Assembly: GCA_947259395.1 (NCBI GenBank)
Contig: CAMYMN010000003.1
Location: 1 to 64,000, forward strand
Source of the DNA: an uncultured Gammaproteobacteria bacterium
GTDB lineage: Bacteria > Pseudomonadota > Gammaproteobacteria > Arenicellales > JAANXG01
Direction of reading: 5' to 3'
Length of the DNA: 64,000 nt
Below, piece after piece: positions 33,498 to 43,210 of this stretch. The notes under the pieces are model-generated. The model saw only the letters and a list, made by a program, of their open reading frames with translations, had not been told where the DNA came from and did no database searches. The number at the start of each line of letters is the position of its first letter. The stretch's first letter is position 1. The position numbers were made by a program, and so were the translations under genes.

Positions 33498-34484
33498 ATG
33501 CAAGCAGCATGGTTCGAAAAGCCCGGTCCAGCTCACGACGTTTTACAGGTTGGAGAATGGGATACGCCAACGCCTAAGGCGAACGAGGTACGGGTTCGCT
33601 TGCACGCGTCGGCTGTAAATCCGTCGGATGTGAAAAAACGCGCTGGAGTGCAGCCTGCTGGTCTAGAGAGTGGGGCAGTCATTCCTCACAGTGACGGTGC
33701 CGGAGTCATTGATGCAGTGGGTCACGGGACCTCGAAGGCACGCATTGGAGAACGTGTTTGGGTGTATCAAGCGCAGTATCAACGACGCTTTGGCACCGCG
33801 GCGCAATTCGTAACGCTGCCGGCGCAGTGCGTGGTGACGTTGCCGAAGACAATCAGTTTTGAGATTGGCGCTTGCTTAGGGATACCGGCGATGACGGCTC
33901 ATCGAGCGGTGTTTGCCAATGGAGCGGTTGAGGGGAAGACATTCCTGATCACCGGCGCGTCCGGACGCGTGGGCTATTACGCCTTGCAATGGGCGAAATG
34001 GGAGGGGGCAAAGGTCATCGCCACCGTAGGAAGGGGCGAGTGTGCGAAAGAGGTATCGGATGCAGGCGCCGATCATGTCATCGATTTTCGCAAACAAGAT
34101 GTTGCGAGCCGTGTAATGGACTTGACCGATGGTGCAGGAGTCGACCAGATTGTCGATGTTGAATTCGGCGTGAATCTTGAAACCAGTGTAAAGGTTCTAA
34201 AGACGGGAGGTGCGATCACTAGTTATTCGTCAACACAATCTCCAGAGCCAAAGCTACCATTTTATCCAATGATGTTTCGGAATATCACTGTGCGGCTGGT
34301 TCTCGTCTATAACATGCCCGAATCAGCGAAACGGCAAGCTACAACGCATATTACTGAATACCTGGAACACGACCGCTTTATTCATCGTGTTGCGGCAATA
34401 CATCCGCTCGAAGACATTGCCAAAGCTCATGAAACCATTGAGCGTGGCGGATCATCCGGCGCGGTGATTGTTAGAATCAGTTGA
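33498..34484 (+). CDS. Zinc-independent MDR quinone reductase / zeta-crystallin-like
   Basis: The 328-residue protein has MQAAWFEKPGPAHDVLQVGEWDTPTPKANEVRVRLHASAVNPSDVKKRAG, the GroES-like start of the medium-chain reductases, and the NADPH motif FLITGASGRVGYYALQWAKWEGAKVIATV. The Cys and His ligands of zinc alcohol dehydrogenases are absent, which places it with NADPH:quinone oxidoreductases. PHSDGAGVIDAVG is the conserved substrate-side loop. Likely cytoplasmic detoxification of quinones or enals. Monocistronic. Confidence 0.9.
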   Translation: MQAAWFEKPGPAHDVLQVGEWDTPTPKANEVRVRLHASAVNPSDVKKRAGVQPAGLESGAVIPHSDGAGVIDAVGHGTSKARIGERVWVYQAQYQRRFGTAAQFVTLPAQCVVTLPKTISFEIGACLGIPAMTAHRAVFANGAVEGKTFLITGASGRVGYYALQWAKWEGAKVIATVGRGECAKEVSDAGADHVIDFRKQDVASRVMDLTDGAGVDQIVDVEFGVNLETSVKVLKTGGAITSYSSTQSPEPKLPFYPMMFRNITVRLVLVYNMPESAKRQATTHITEYLEHDRFIHRVAAIHPLEDIAKAHETIERGGSSGAVIVRIS

Positions 34485-34733
34485 GCCCTGGAGGCCACGC
34501 CTACTTACTCCACTGTGAGCGTCCACGTGAGGATCGACGAAGAACTGGAGATTGTAGTGAAAATTCCGTCGCCATTATCGAGCGTCCTCGTTAGCCCCAT
34601 ATACAGCGCTTAAGAATTTGCGTAATCTTGTCTTATCGCAGACGTGGGCAGATTTACCTATTACAACGCCCCCTGCATGGAGCGACTAAGTAAAATGAAC
34701 CGTCTATTCATTCCTTGATCTCGAAATTAGAAT

Positions 34734-35246
34734 ATGAAAGCCGAAAAGAAAGCGATGGAAATTAGTTTGTATTGGGATCGTGAGGAATTGGCAAAGGTCA
34801 TTTCAAATTTATCGACGATCGTGTCTTTCCATATTTCATTTAAACATAAACCGGAGATACTGAAGCCGGAAGAGATTTATCCAGATTTTCATCGATATAT
34901 TCAACATGAAAAAGTCGCCATTCTGTCTCATTACGGAAGCGAAAAAGCAATAGACTATGCAAATGAACACTTCAGGAAAAAGGATGGCACATACAAATGC
35001 GTATCATTGCGCGAATGCATTTCACAACTGATTCGTTTGTCAGAACCAAACAACTACAGTGAAATAGAGTGCTATCCGGCCACGCTGGAACTCAAGCGAG
35101 GAAAAAAATATTTAAGTTCAGAGTTTTATGAACTACGGGCCGCCGATATCGGGTTTGAATATAAGGTAATCATTGACGTGATGCCTTGGAAGGATTATCA
35201 AAACGCATTAGATTTGATTCGACAAGCTAAAGGACATGTTCAATAA
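34734..35246 (+). CDS. Hypothetical protein, AT-rich gene
   Basis: A 170-residue soluble protein with no recognised family; Lys- and Tyr-rich. Its codons are noticeably AT-richer than neighbours (runs such as AAAAAATATTTAAG), a sign of possible horizontal origin. The region YPATLELKRGKKYLSSEFYELRAADIGFEYKVIIDVMPWKDYQNAL suggests a small alpha/beta fold. No signal peptide. The start is ATG 34734; an ATG at 34755 is also possible. Confidence 0.6.
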   Translation: MKAEKKAMEISLYWDREELAKVISNLSTIVSFHISFKHKPEILKPEEIYPDFHRYIQHEKVAILSHYGSEKAIDYANEHFRKKDGTYKCVSLRECISQLIRLSEPNNYSEIECYPATLELKRGKKYLSSEFYELRAADIGFEYKVIIDVMPWKDYQNALDLIRQAKGHVQ

Positions 35247-35318
35247 AGAAATGCATGGTGACTAGTGGTCTGTCGTTGCTCGCTCTACCGTGGTTACAAT
35301 TTTATTGTTGGCAAATCT

Positions 35319-35810
35319 ATGGTTAGCGCAACAACCAATCTCAGAGGGATAGAATTAAGCGTATTATCGGTTGGCGCTGTTGTTGTATTAATTAAGTTAT
35401 CTCAGTGGGCCACCGACGTCTTGGTAATTGGATCCGGGGCCGATCTCGTAATATCCATTACTTGGCTACTGCTCGAATTAGTCACCTTGGCGATTGGTAT
35501 CGGGCTTACCATCTCGCCATACATACTGCTGGCGCGATTGAGTGCTTTGGTTCCGCGTGGTGAGGGTTCGCTATCGCTGCAGATAGCGGCATTAACGATT
35601 TCATGTGTCACGGTGATCATCGCGGTATGGCTTTACGGCTACTACAGCGACGCTATGAATCAACATCCAACGCCGATATCTTCACTAATTTTTGCGGTGT
35701 TGCCGGGATATTTGATCGTTGTTGCCGGCGCGATTTACGGCGTGATCGTGTTGATTGGACAGAGATGGGAAAAGAGTCATCAAACCCGTGGCCAAACGTT
35801 AGACGGCTAG
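35319..35810 (+). CDS. Hypothetical four-helix membrane protein
   Basis: About 163 residues with four membrane segments: ELSVLSVGAVVVLIKL, ISITWLLLELVTLAIGIGLTISPYIL, LQIAALTISCVTVIIAVWLYGYY and SLIFAVLPGYLIVVAGAIYGVIVLI. A GTG at 35265 could extend it by 18 residues; neither start has a strong ribosome site. Family unknown. It follows the AT-rich gene in the same direction. Confidence 0.55.
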   Translation: MVSATTNLRGIELSVLSVGAVVVLIKLSQWATDVLVIGSGADLVISITWLLLELVTLAIGIGLTISPYILLARLSALVPRGEGSLSLQIAALTISCVTVIIAVWLYGYYSDAMNQHPTPISSLIFAVLPGYLIVVAGAIYGVIVLIGQRWEKSHQTRGQTLDG

Positions 35811-35902
35811 GCTGGTGGTCGAAGATAACGGCGCGTCGCCGTTTAAGGTGGGCACGTCACGATCAAGTTATTCATTAGCCGCGGATTTCGCGCAATTAAG
35901 TG

Positions 35903-36325
35903 ATGCTGGATAAATTGAACAAGCCGGCTATAAAAAGCTTTGTCAAGGGAACATTAGGTTGCTCTTGTCCTGACAGGGTGTTCAACGAGATCAAATACGA
36001 AGTGAGCGCAATTCTACCGCACTGTCAAAACCCTATATTGCGAATCGAGTTAGGCGATAGATTGCTAATATACCTGCTGGTTACCGATAGCCCAGATGTA
36101 GTTGAATGCGATCTACCGGTCATTATTGGTAGCGGAAAAGAAGAACGTGATAGGCGTGGTTTCAATCGCTTTCGAGCAGTTGTGTGCACCAGCAATGTCG
36201 GCGCTGTTGTTCATTTAGCCGGCGACGTGTTTGCCAGGCATGCACAACAGGATGACATGGTTCATTTACATGTGGTAACCCGGGAAGATGCCCAGGCTAT
36301 GCTTGAACCGACGTTCAGAGATTGA
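35903..36325 (+). CDS. Small hypothetical protein with GCSCPD motif
   Basis: The 140-residue protein has a single N-terminal cysteine motif GTLGCSCPDRVFNEI, then strands RIELGDRLLIYLLV and DLPVIIGSGKEERDRRGFNRFRAVVCTS and ends HLHVVTREDAQAMLEPTF. CSC near the N-terminus could bind a metal or Fe-S centre, as in thioredoxin-like ferredoxins, but there are not enough cysteines for a 2Fe-2S site on one chain. Function unknown. The ATG at 35903 follows an in-frame GTG at 35900. Confidence 0.6.
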   Translation: MLDKLNKPAIKSFVKGTLGCSCPDRVFNEIKYEVSAILPHCQNPILRIELGDRLLIYLLVTDSPDVVECDLPVIIGSGKEERDRRGFNRFRAVVCTSNVGAVVHLAGDVFARHAQQDDMVHLHVVTREDAQAMLEPTFRD

Positions 36326-36380
36326 ATTGTGGTCGTTCATATTCTTTATTACAAAATAGTGTACACGGATTTACAGTAGA

Positions 36381-37214
36381 ATGATGCGAGCTGAGGAGGC
36401 AACGAGCCGAGCGACGCCGGAGGTGCGTCGGAAAAAGTTTAAACTCATCCTCACGCTGGGTGTCATCTTGGCGGGTACGATTGTAGCGTTTTTCATCCCC
36501 CGAATTCCCCAAGACCCGAGTTACCACGACTTTATAGACCAGCGTATGGTGTTCGGTATACCCAATTTCTGGAATATCGTAACCAACGTACCGTTTGTAA
36601 TTGCGGGCGCGCTTGGTTTGTATGTTTGTAATCCAAATATACCGCAAGGCGGTCTACCGGAACTTCAATTAGGCTATCGCGTGTTTTTTCTCGGTATACT
36701 GCTTGTCGGATTCGGGTCAGCCTATTATCACTATAACCCATCCACGCAGACGCTGTTGTGGGACAGGCTACCGATGACCATCGCGTTTATGGCCTTTTTG
36801 TGCATCATTATTGGTGAGCATATATCTGTTCGTAGCGCAAACAGACTATTGGCGCCAGCCTTGGTGGTAGGACTCGGTGCTGTGACTTATTGGTATGTGA
36901 CCGAAACCATGGGAGTAGGGGATCTAAGGCCGTACGGTCTCGTGCAATTTCTACCTATGGTGCTGATCCCGCTTATCCTGGTTCTTTTCCCGTCCCGACT
37001 TTCGAATAGTGGATACATCTGGGCGGTCTTGGGCGCTTATGCAGCTTCAAAAATCGCCGAACATCAAGACGCGGCCATCTACCATATGTCAGGAATTATC
37101 AGTGGGCATTCAGTCAAGCACTTGTTGGCATCCTTCGGCGCGTTGTTAATGGCGTTGGCGTTGACCAGGCGTCGCGAACATGCCCCGATGTATAATGGGC
37201 ACATGAATTTATAA
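36381..37214 (+). CDS. CREST-superfamily membrane hydrolase (alkaline ceramidase-like)
   Basis: The 277-residue multi-pass protein has the CREST signature: SYHDFIDQRMVFGIPNFWNIVTNVPFVIAG, then GFGSAYYHYNPSTQTLLWDRLPMTIAFMAF with the conserved Ser, His and Asp, and ISGHSVKHLLASFGA with the paired His. Eukaryotic members are alkaline ceramidases and GPI-processing enzymes that use a Zn site of three His, Asp and Ser. In bacteria the substrate is unknown, presumably a membrane lipid amide. Seven or eight hydrophobic segments are visible. The ATG at 36381 may be one codon upstream of the next ATG at 36384. Confidence 0.82.
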   Translation: MMRAEEATSRATPEVRRKKFKLILTLGVILAGTIVAFFIPRIPQDPSYHDFIDQRMVFGIPNFWNIVTNVPFVIAGALGLYVCNPNIPQGGLPELQLGYRVFFLGILLVGFGSAYYHYNPSTQTLLWDRLPMTIAFMAFLCIIIGEHISVRSANRLLAPALVVGLGAVTYWYVTETMGVGDLRPYGLVQFLPMVLIPLILVLFPSRLSNSGYIWAVLGAYAASKIAEHQDAAIYHMSGIISGHSVKHLLASFGALLMALALTRRREHAPMYNGHMNL

Positions 37215-37267
37215 TGAATGTTGTCGATAAACAGTTTGTTAAATGCGCGCAGTGTTTTGTAGATATT

Positions 37268-37963
37268 TTAGGGTAGGTCGAATAATAGGGCCTCCGTACC
37301 CGAATCGGTTTGGAGCCTTAATAGGCCCACATGCTGAATTACCGCACCGTCACCTTGCTTCAAGATTTTTCCTTCGACATCAAGGACACCGCTGAGAACA
37401 TGAACATAAACGGTGCGTCCATCGATCAACTCCTGGAACGCCCTTCCGCTTCGGTCGAGGAGAACCCGGTAGAGGTAGGCATTTTGGTGGATACTCAGTG
37501 TTCCGTCGCGGCCGTCGGGGGACACAACAAGCTGTACACCACGTTCGCGATCGAACTGTTTTTGCTGGTAGCTGGGTGTAACTCCCATCTCATGAGGAAT
37601 AATCCATATTTGCAGGAATCTCAGAGGATCAGTTTGCGATGCATTGTATTCGCTGTGCGTTATTCCAGTGCCGGCACTCATGAGTTGAAATTCGCCGGCT
37701 GTGATCTTCTCTACATTACCCAGGTTATCTTTGTGCTCAATGGCGCCTTCCGTGACGTAACTGAGTATCTCAATGTCTTGATGAGAATGCATCGGGAATC
37801 CTTTACCGGGTTCGACATGATCGTCATTGATAACCCGCAACGTAGACACTCCCACGTAACAGGGGTCATAATAATCAGCGAAAGAAAATGTGTGTTTACT
37901 GTGTAACCAGCCAAGCTCAGTGGTACCCCGCTCGTAATTTTTACGAACAGTAATCATTGCCAT
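37268..37963 (-). CDS. yhhW: Pirin-family cupin protein (YhhW-like)
   Basis: The 231-residue bicupin has the pirin hallmarks: TVRKNYERGTTELGWLHSKHTFSFADYYDP, the metal motif GFPMHSHQDIEILSYVTEGAIEHKDN (His-His-Glu... His) and the GTGITHSEYN loop holding the last His. In E. coli YhhW acts as a quercetin 2,3-dioxygenase in vitro; the in vivo role is unclear. Start ATG 37963. Divergent from ppdK. Confidence 0.92.
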   Translation of the reverse strand: MAMITVRKNYERGTTELGWLHSKHTFSFADYYDPCYVGVSTLRVINDDHVEPGKGFPMHSHQDIEILSYVTEGAIEHKDNLGNVEKITAGEFQLMSAGTGITHSEYNASQTDPLRFLQIWIIPHEMGVTPSYQQKQFDRERGVQLVVSPDGRDGTLSIHQNAYLYRVLLDRSGRAFQELIDGRTVYVHVLSGVLDVEGKILKQGDGAVIQHVGLLRLQTDSGTEALLFDLP

Positions 37964-38292
37964 TTTTCCTTTGTGAATCTATTTTTGTCTAATTTTAAAA
38001 AAAGGAAATATGTAACAAATCGGCGACACATCATTGGATCATACACGAAAGGTGGATTGACGGTGACTAGCATCGTTGCCTCGGATGTAAGGCTGGCGTT
38101 TATGGGCTTTCTGCCATCAAGTTAGCTTGCTATTTTGGCGGCAGTTCTTTTTACTAGTGAGCACTGTAGCGCAATCTCTAGGACACTTTTTTGGCGTTGA
38201 TTTCTTACAATTATTCATTAGGTTTGATGTGATCTGATCCGCAAACCCTAAATCCATGAGAAAAATCCGTTCTTGTAGGAGGATTCGCGAGC
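37964..38292. other. Divergent intergenic region pirin / ppdK
   Basis: 329 bp with no gene. It is AT-rich near the pirin start (poly-A/T runs around 37978-38012) and ends with the strong ribosome site AGGAGG (38277-38282) of ppdK. Promoters for both genes must lie here but I cannot name them. Confidence 0.45.
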
Positions 38293-41076
38293 ATGTCTAA
38301 GTCCCATAAGTGGGTATATTCCTTTAGTGAAGGTGATGGAAGCAACAAGAAATTACTCGGCGGGAAAGGGGCAAATCTGTGTGAGATGACCCAGATGGGC
38401 CTGCGGGTTCCACCGGGCTTTGTCGTTACGACCGAGGCGTGTTTACACACCCTGGAGCATCCGCAACAGGAATTTCCCGACGGTATGCAGGATCAGGTTC
38501 GGGAGCACATCACTCGCTTGGAGCAGAACACCAATCGACGTTTTGGGAGTCCGGACAATCCACTTTTGGTTTCAGTGCGCTCAGGTTCGGCGCTCTCCAT
38601 GCCGGGCATGATGGATACCATACTCAATCTTGGCCTCAACACCGACACAGTCAGGGGCCTTATCGATCAGACCAAGGACGAACGATTCGTTTACGACGCA
38701 TACCGCCGTTTAATTCAACTGTTTGGCAAGGTGGCGATGGGAATTGCCGATGAACATTTTGACGATCCTTTCGGCGCCATTAAGCGTAGAGTGGGCGCGA
38801 CGTCGGATGTGGAATTGCGTGCCGAACACCTGCGGGAAATCGCCGACACCTTCCTGAATGTGGTGATCAAACAGACCGGGAAGCCGTTCCCGGAAGATGT
38901 GTATGAACAGCTTGAATTGGCCACGCGAGCTGTTTTCAAATCGTGGATGGGAAAACGCGCCGTGGATTATCGTCAACAGTTCAACATTACACCCGACATG
39001 GCCAATGGCACAGCGGTCAATGTCTGCACCATGGTGTTTGGGAACATGGGAGACGACTGCGCAACCGGGGTCGGCTTCACGCGTAATCCGGCAACGGGCG
39101 AGAATATCATGTATGGAGAATACCTGACGAACGCCCAGGGGGAGGATGTGGTGGCCGGGATTCGCACGCCCAAGGCGGTCGTGCAAATGAAAGAGGAAAT
39201 GCCGAAGATCTACGGACAACTAGAAGAACTGCGGAACAAACTTGAATCCCATTATCGGGAAGTACAAGACTTCGAATATACGGTTGAAAACGGGACGCTC
39301 TACTGCCTGCAAACACGAAACGGAAAGATGAACGCCACGGCGCGAGTGCGCACATCGGTGGAAATGGCGGAACAAGGGCTAATAACCAAACACGAGGCCT
39401 TGCTCCGAGTCGACCCGGAACAGCTCGATCAGCTACTGCATCCTCGGCTCGATCCCACGCACAAAATGACGCCCCTCGCCAGTGGTCTGCCGGCGTCGCC
39501 GGGTGCCGCTACAGGTCAAGTCGTATTTGACGCTGACCGCGCCGAAATACTGGCGAAGGATGGGCACAAACTCATCCTGGTACGTGAGGAAACCAAACCA
39601 GAGGACATTCATGGATTCTTCGCCGCCGAAGGTGTGTTGACCAGCCGCGGGGGCAAGACCTCCCACGCGGCGGTGGTGGCGCGCGGCATGGGCAAACCGT
39701 GTGTGGCGGGCGCGGGGGACATCATGGTCGACGTCCGCGCGCAGGAGGCACGCATCGGTGATCACATGCTTCATGAAGGTGATGTGATTACTATCGACGG
39801 AGGGACAGGTGAGGTGTTTGACGAGGCGATACCCACTGTTCCGGCAGATTTTACGGAGGAGCTTCAAAGGTTACTGGATTGGGCGGACGGGATTGCGCGG
39901 TTACAAGTACTGGCTAATGCCGACACCCCGGAGGCAGCGCAACGTGCCAAAGAGCTTGGTGCTAAGGGCATCGGCCTGTGCCGCACTGAGCGCATGTTCA
40001 ACGCCCAGGAGCGTTTACCACTGGTGTTGGACATGATCCTTGCAGAAGGTCCGGACAAGCGCAATCAGGCATTGGAGGAACTGCTTCCGATTCAACGTGA
40101 CGACTTCATATCGATGTTGAAGATCATGTCTCCGTATCCGGTTACGGTTCGCCTTTTGGATCCCCCGATCCATGAATTTTTACCTACCGAGCGTGAACTT
40201 GAAGAAGAACTGGATAGTCTTAGGCAGCTACGTGCGAACTTACAAGGCATGAGTACCTTGATGCAATCCCTACGCACGATGAGTTCGGAAACAGTGAGCG
40301 AAGAGGTGTTACCGGACTTTCTCCGCGAGGGCGGACCGCAATACGTTGATCGAGTGATCGCACGCAAGCAAATGATGTTGCAAAAGGTCCGGGAATTGTC
40401 GGAGATTAATCCGATGCTTGGACATCGCGGTGTGCGACTGGGGATCACCTTTCCTGAGATCTATCAGATGCAGATACGGGCGATACTCGAGGCGGCTGCG
40501 GAGTGCATCAAGGATGGCATCGATATTCATCCGGAGATCATGGTACCGCAGGTGTGTACGGCTCAGGAGTTGCTGCGGGTAAAAGTCTACGTCGATGAAA
40601 TCTCGCCGGCGGTAGAAGAACAATATGGAGTCAAACTCAATTGCAAATTTGGCACAATGATAGAAGTCGTACGCGCGTGTATGCGCGCGCGTGACCTGGC
40701 GGAGGTGGCCGAGTTTTTTTCCTTTGGAACCAACGATCTTACTCAGGCAACGTTTTCATTCTCTCGCGAAGATGCGGAGAACAAGTTCCTACCTTTCTAC
40801 AACGAAACTCTCATACTGCAAGATAATCCATTTGAGGTGTTGGACGTGAAAGGGCTTGGCCAACTCATTCGTACCACGGTGACGTGGGGCCGCGAGAGCC
40901 GCCCGGATTTGATCGTCGGAATTTGTGGCGAGCAGGGTGGGCATCCTGATTCCATACGGTTCTTGCACCATGCGGGTCTCGATTATGTCTCTTGTTCACC
41001 ATTACGAGTTCCGATCGCGCGATTGGCGGCGGCGCAATCCAAGCTGAGTGAGAACGAATACGATCCTGTTATGTGA
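38293..41076 (+). CDS. ppdK: Pyruvate, phosphate dikinase
   Basis: A 927-residue enzyme that interconverts pyruvate and phosphoenolpyruvate. The N-terminal ATP-grasp begins GGKGANLCEMTQMGLRVPPGF. The swivelling phosphohistidine domain holds GGKTSHAAVVARGMGKPCVAG with His458 as phosphoacceptor. The C-terminal TIM barrel has LCRTERMF, FGTNDLTQATFSFSREDAENKF and the active Cys in VGICGEQGGHPDS. Length fits the ~900-residue family. In a bacterium with AceK it can support gluconeogenesis from C2/C3 acids or reversible glycolysis. No regulatory partner protein (DUF299) is adjacent. Confidence 0.95.
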   Translation: MSKSHKWVYSFSEGDGSNKKLLGGKGANLCEMTQMGLRVPPGFVVTTEACLHTLEHPQQEFPDGMQDQVREHITRLEQNTNRRFGSPDNPLLVSVRSGSALSMPGMMDTILNLGLNTDTVRGLIDQTKDERFVYDAYRRLIQLFGKVAMGIADEHFDDPFGAIKRRVGATSDVELRAEHLREIADTFLNVVIKQTGKPFPEDVYEQLELATRAVFKSWMGKRAVDYRQQFNITPDMANGTAVNVCTMVFGNMGDDCATGVGFTRNPATGENIMYGEYLTNAQGEDVVAGIRTPKAVVQMKEEMPKIYGQLEELRNKLESHYREVQDFEYTVENGTLYCLQTRNGKMNATARVRTSVEMAEQGLITKHEALLRVDPEQLDQLLHPRLDPTHKMTPLASGLPASPGAATGQVVFDADRAEILAKDGHKLILVREETKPEDIHGFFAAEGVLTSRGGKTSHAAVVARGMGKPCVAGAGDIMVDVRAQEARIGDHMLHEGDVITIDGGTGEVFDEAIPTVPADFTEELQRLLDWADGIARLQVLANADTPEAAQRAKELGAKGIGLCRTERMFNAQERLPLVLDMILAEGPDKRNQALEELLPIQRDDFISMLKIMSPYPVTVRLLDPPIHEFLPTERELEEELDSLRQLRANLQGMSTLMQSLRTMSSETVSEEVLPDFLREGGPQYVDRVIARKQMMLQKVRELSEINPMLGHRGVRLGITFPEIYQMQIRAILEAAAECIKDGIDIHPEIMVPQVCTAQELLRVKVYVDEISPAVEEQYGVKLNCKFGTMIEVVRACMRARDLAEVAEFFSFGTNDLTQATFSFSREDAENKFLPFYNETLILQDNPFEVLDVKGLGQLIRTTVTWGRESRPDLIVGICGEQGGHPDSIRFLHHAGLDYVSCSPLRVPIARLAAAQSKLSENEYDPVM

Positions 41077-41117
41077 GAGCTGATATCTGGACGCTACACA
41101 AACTAGTTGTGGGTGCT

Positions 41118-41145
41118 GGCGCCGGTAGCCGGCGGCACCGGCGCC
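41118..41145 (+). terminator. Strong GC hairpin after ppdK
   Basis: GGCGCCGGT (41118-41126) and ACCGGCGCC (41137-41145) form a perfect 9-bp stem with a 10-nt loop, 42 bp past the ppdK stop and 89 bp before the stop of the convergent usp gene. It lacks a T-tract, so it may slow decay of the mRNA or be a bidirectional stem rather than a strict intrinsic terminator. Confidence 0.5.
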
Positions 41146-41233
41146 TGTCGCGCCCGCCCGGCGATACCGCGTAGCGAGTCTTACGGACGATATATTGCGG
41201 GCGAGTGCTGTTCGTTTTTACTAAACAATCAGA

Positions 41234-41683
41234 TTAGGATTTCGCCCGCACCGCGAGCACGTCACACTCGGCATCGTGCATCACGGCCTGGGTCGTCGAT
41301 CCGAGTAACCTTGCCAAGCCCTTTTCGCCGTGAGTGCCCATCACGATGAGATCAACTGCAGTGTCATGAGCAACGGACACGATCTCGCTTTTTGGTGAAC
41401 CGGCTTTTACCACCTGTTGACAATCGCCCAGGCCATTGTCCTCAATCCATTTATTGAGGTGGTCACGCGCCCGATCGACCAGTGCGCCCTCCGAAGCGAG
41501 AGATCGCGGCAAACACGCAGCGGCGTAGCCTGGGGGCACGTAATCGACAACATGTATTACGATTAACTGAGAATCGTAGCAATTTGCCAGGTTCACGGCT
41601 CGCTGTGCCGCATATTCACTAGGTTTTGAGAAATCGGTGGGTAAAAGAATCTGTTTATACGAATTCACGGTTTTAGGCCTCAA
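41234..41683 (-). CDS. Universal stress protein A family
   Basis: A single UspA domain of 149 residues: YKQILLPTDFSKPSEYAAQRAVNLANCYDSQLIVIHVVDY at the start and the ATP-binding motif VMGTHGEKGLARLLGSTTQAVMHDAECDVLAVR at the end. Probably an ATP-binding stress-response protein. Convergent with ppdK; start ATG 41683. Confidence 0.93.
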   Translation of the reverse strand: MRPKTVNSYKQILLPTDFSKPSEYAAQRAVNLANCYDSQLIVIHVVDYVPPGYAAACLPRSLASEGALVDRARDHLNKWIEDNGLGDCQQVVKAGSPKSEIVSVAHDTAVDLIVMGTHGEKGLARLLGSTTQAVMHDAECDVLAVRAKS

Positions 41684-43210
41684 TTAACGTAACTTTGTTG
41701 TGTTGACATTACGATTCACTAATATTTGTTTGGCATCGATGTAACCAATGATTGGATGTCTTTCTTGTTTGTAGTTTGGCGTAAACCCGGTCTGGGTAGA
41801 CACCATAGACGATAATGATTTCGTTTAAAACAAACAGTATCAGCCGTCTGAGAACCAACAAAATCGGTACGTCTTTGGACGGCGATACTTATGCCGATAC
41901 GTTTTTTCAATATCGCATCGTTGGTATAAGTGGCGTCATTGAAGGTGGCAGAATGATCGGTAAGAATGACAGCACGGTGCCGACACCGGCGTAAATGCTG
42001 TCGAGCAGAAAGCTGCGCAAAACGTTATGCATTCATATTAGAAACCGCTCAATCCAATGGACTTTCGTTTATTGTAACAGACACGCCATCGCTTCCTGCA
42101 GCGGTGTCCCCAATGTATACACGGCTTCGAACAGTGGAGCAGCACATGGTCAAAGCATTGCGTTAGCGCATCGGTCACTGTAAGCGGCATACGCACTGCA
42201 TCGCGAACCAGATTCTCGAGCCTGAGCTCAAGGTCGTCATCATGGCCAAATGTGGAGGTCGGTGCGGTGGTTTGTTCACTGTTTTCTAATTGCTGGTTCG
42301 TCATCCACAATAAACGAATGATAATGGTTCGTATTTACAATAACGTCACGCGCCATGTGCGCAAACCATGATGTCGGGCAAATAGAACCGCGTTACATGG
42401 AACATCAAGACGCTGCGATGAAATATTTGTATATATAATTATATTCTTACTTACTATTTCACCTGCCGACATCGATATACCAGGCCGGATTTTCACGCCT
42501 GCACGCTCACAATCTACGGTGTAACCCGCATCTCACATCCCGCACTCTGCCGCTGTACACGTGTGTGCCGTATTAAAGACCCGGAGCGCCTCGTAGAGAC
42601 AACAGCGAAATACAACTGTCCGCGTAGCGGCGCAACAATAGGGTCGGGACTATCCGGGTGCGGACTGGTCTAAGCCCATCTGCGCTCAGCCTTGAGTCGA
42701 TCCGTCGTTCGCTATCGATGTTATCCCACGCGCGGCGCCGGCGTGCACGGGTCCTGCTTCAGTATCGAGGAACCTGTTGACAGGTGCGGCCTAGCTCACC
42801 GCGGCGAGTGAGGGATATCAGCCAATGACTAAGCCATTATCTGCCAATATCAGCCCTTGAATGGGTGCCGTCTCTTAGTTCGTGGTTGGCGATGCTGGGA
42901 GTCGCGGTTGCGCGGAGGGGAGTTGGACGTGTTGGTACAAGCGTGACATGGCTTCGCGTCGTATTTCTTTGGAGCGTGCGTAGTTAACTACAGTAAAGGC
43001 TTGTCTCGACGTAACCTGGGTGATCGCCGCACGGTCGCTTGGGGCAGATCGAACAACATTTGACTCGGTTGTAGAGCCTTAATTGATTTACTGCTAAGGA
43101 TTCGATTGTCGATAAATTCGGTATTTGGTTAAATACCGTGTGGCAACTCCTTACATCCTGGCGGCGAGGGCATCTTTCTCCATTTATTTCTCAACGAAAA
43201 TTGACGGACG
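41684..43210. other. 1.5-kb stretch without a convincing gene
   Basis: No open frame on either strand looks like a real protein. A 90-codon minus-strand frame at 42038-42310 has a plausible N-terminus but ends in basic low-quality sequence and I could not align it to anything with confidence. TCGTTTATTGT (42065-42075) and ACAATAAACGA (about 42305-42315) form an 11-bp inverted repeat at its two ends. The centre (42421-42460) is very AT-rich. I saw no tRNA. The stretch may be decayed sequence or hold an unrecognised RNA. Confidence 0.4.

Noticed and set aside
41118-41145. Hairpin after ppdK read as a strong intrinsic terminator
   Set aside because: No T-tract follows the stem; it is kept only as a low-confidence terminator or stabilising stem.
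42038-42310. 90-codon minus-strand frame that at first looked like a Fis-type small regulator
   Set aside because: No helix-turn-helix motif could be aligned and the C-terminal half is basic and Cys-rich without a pattern.
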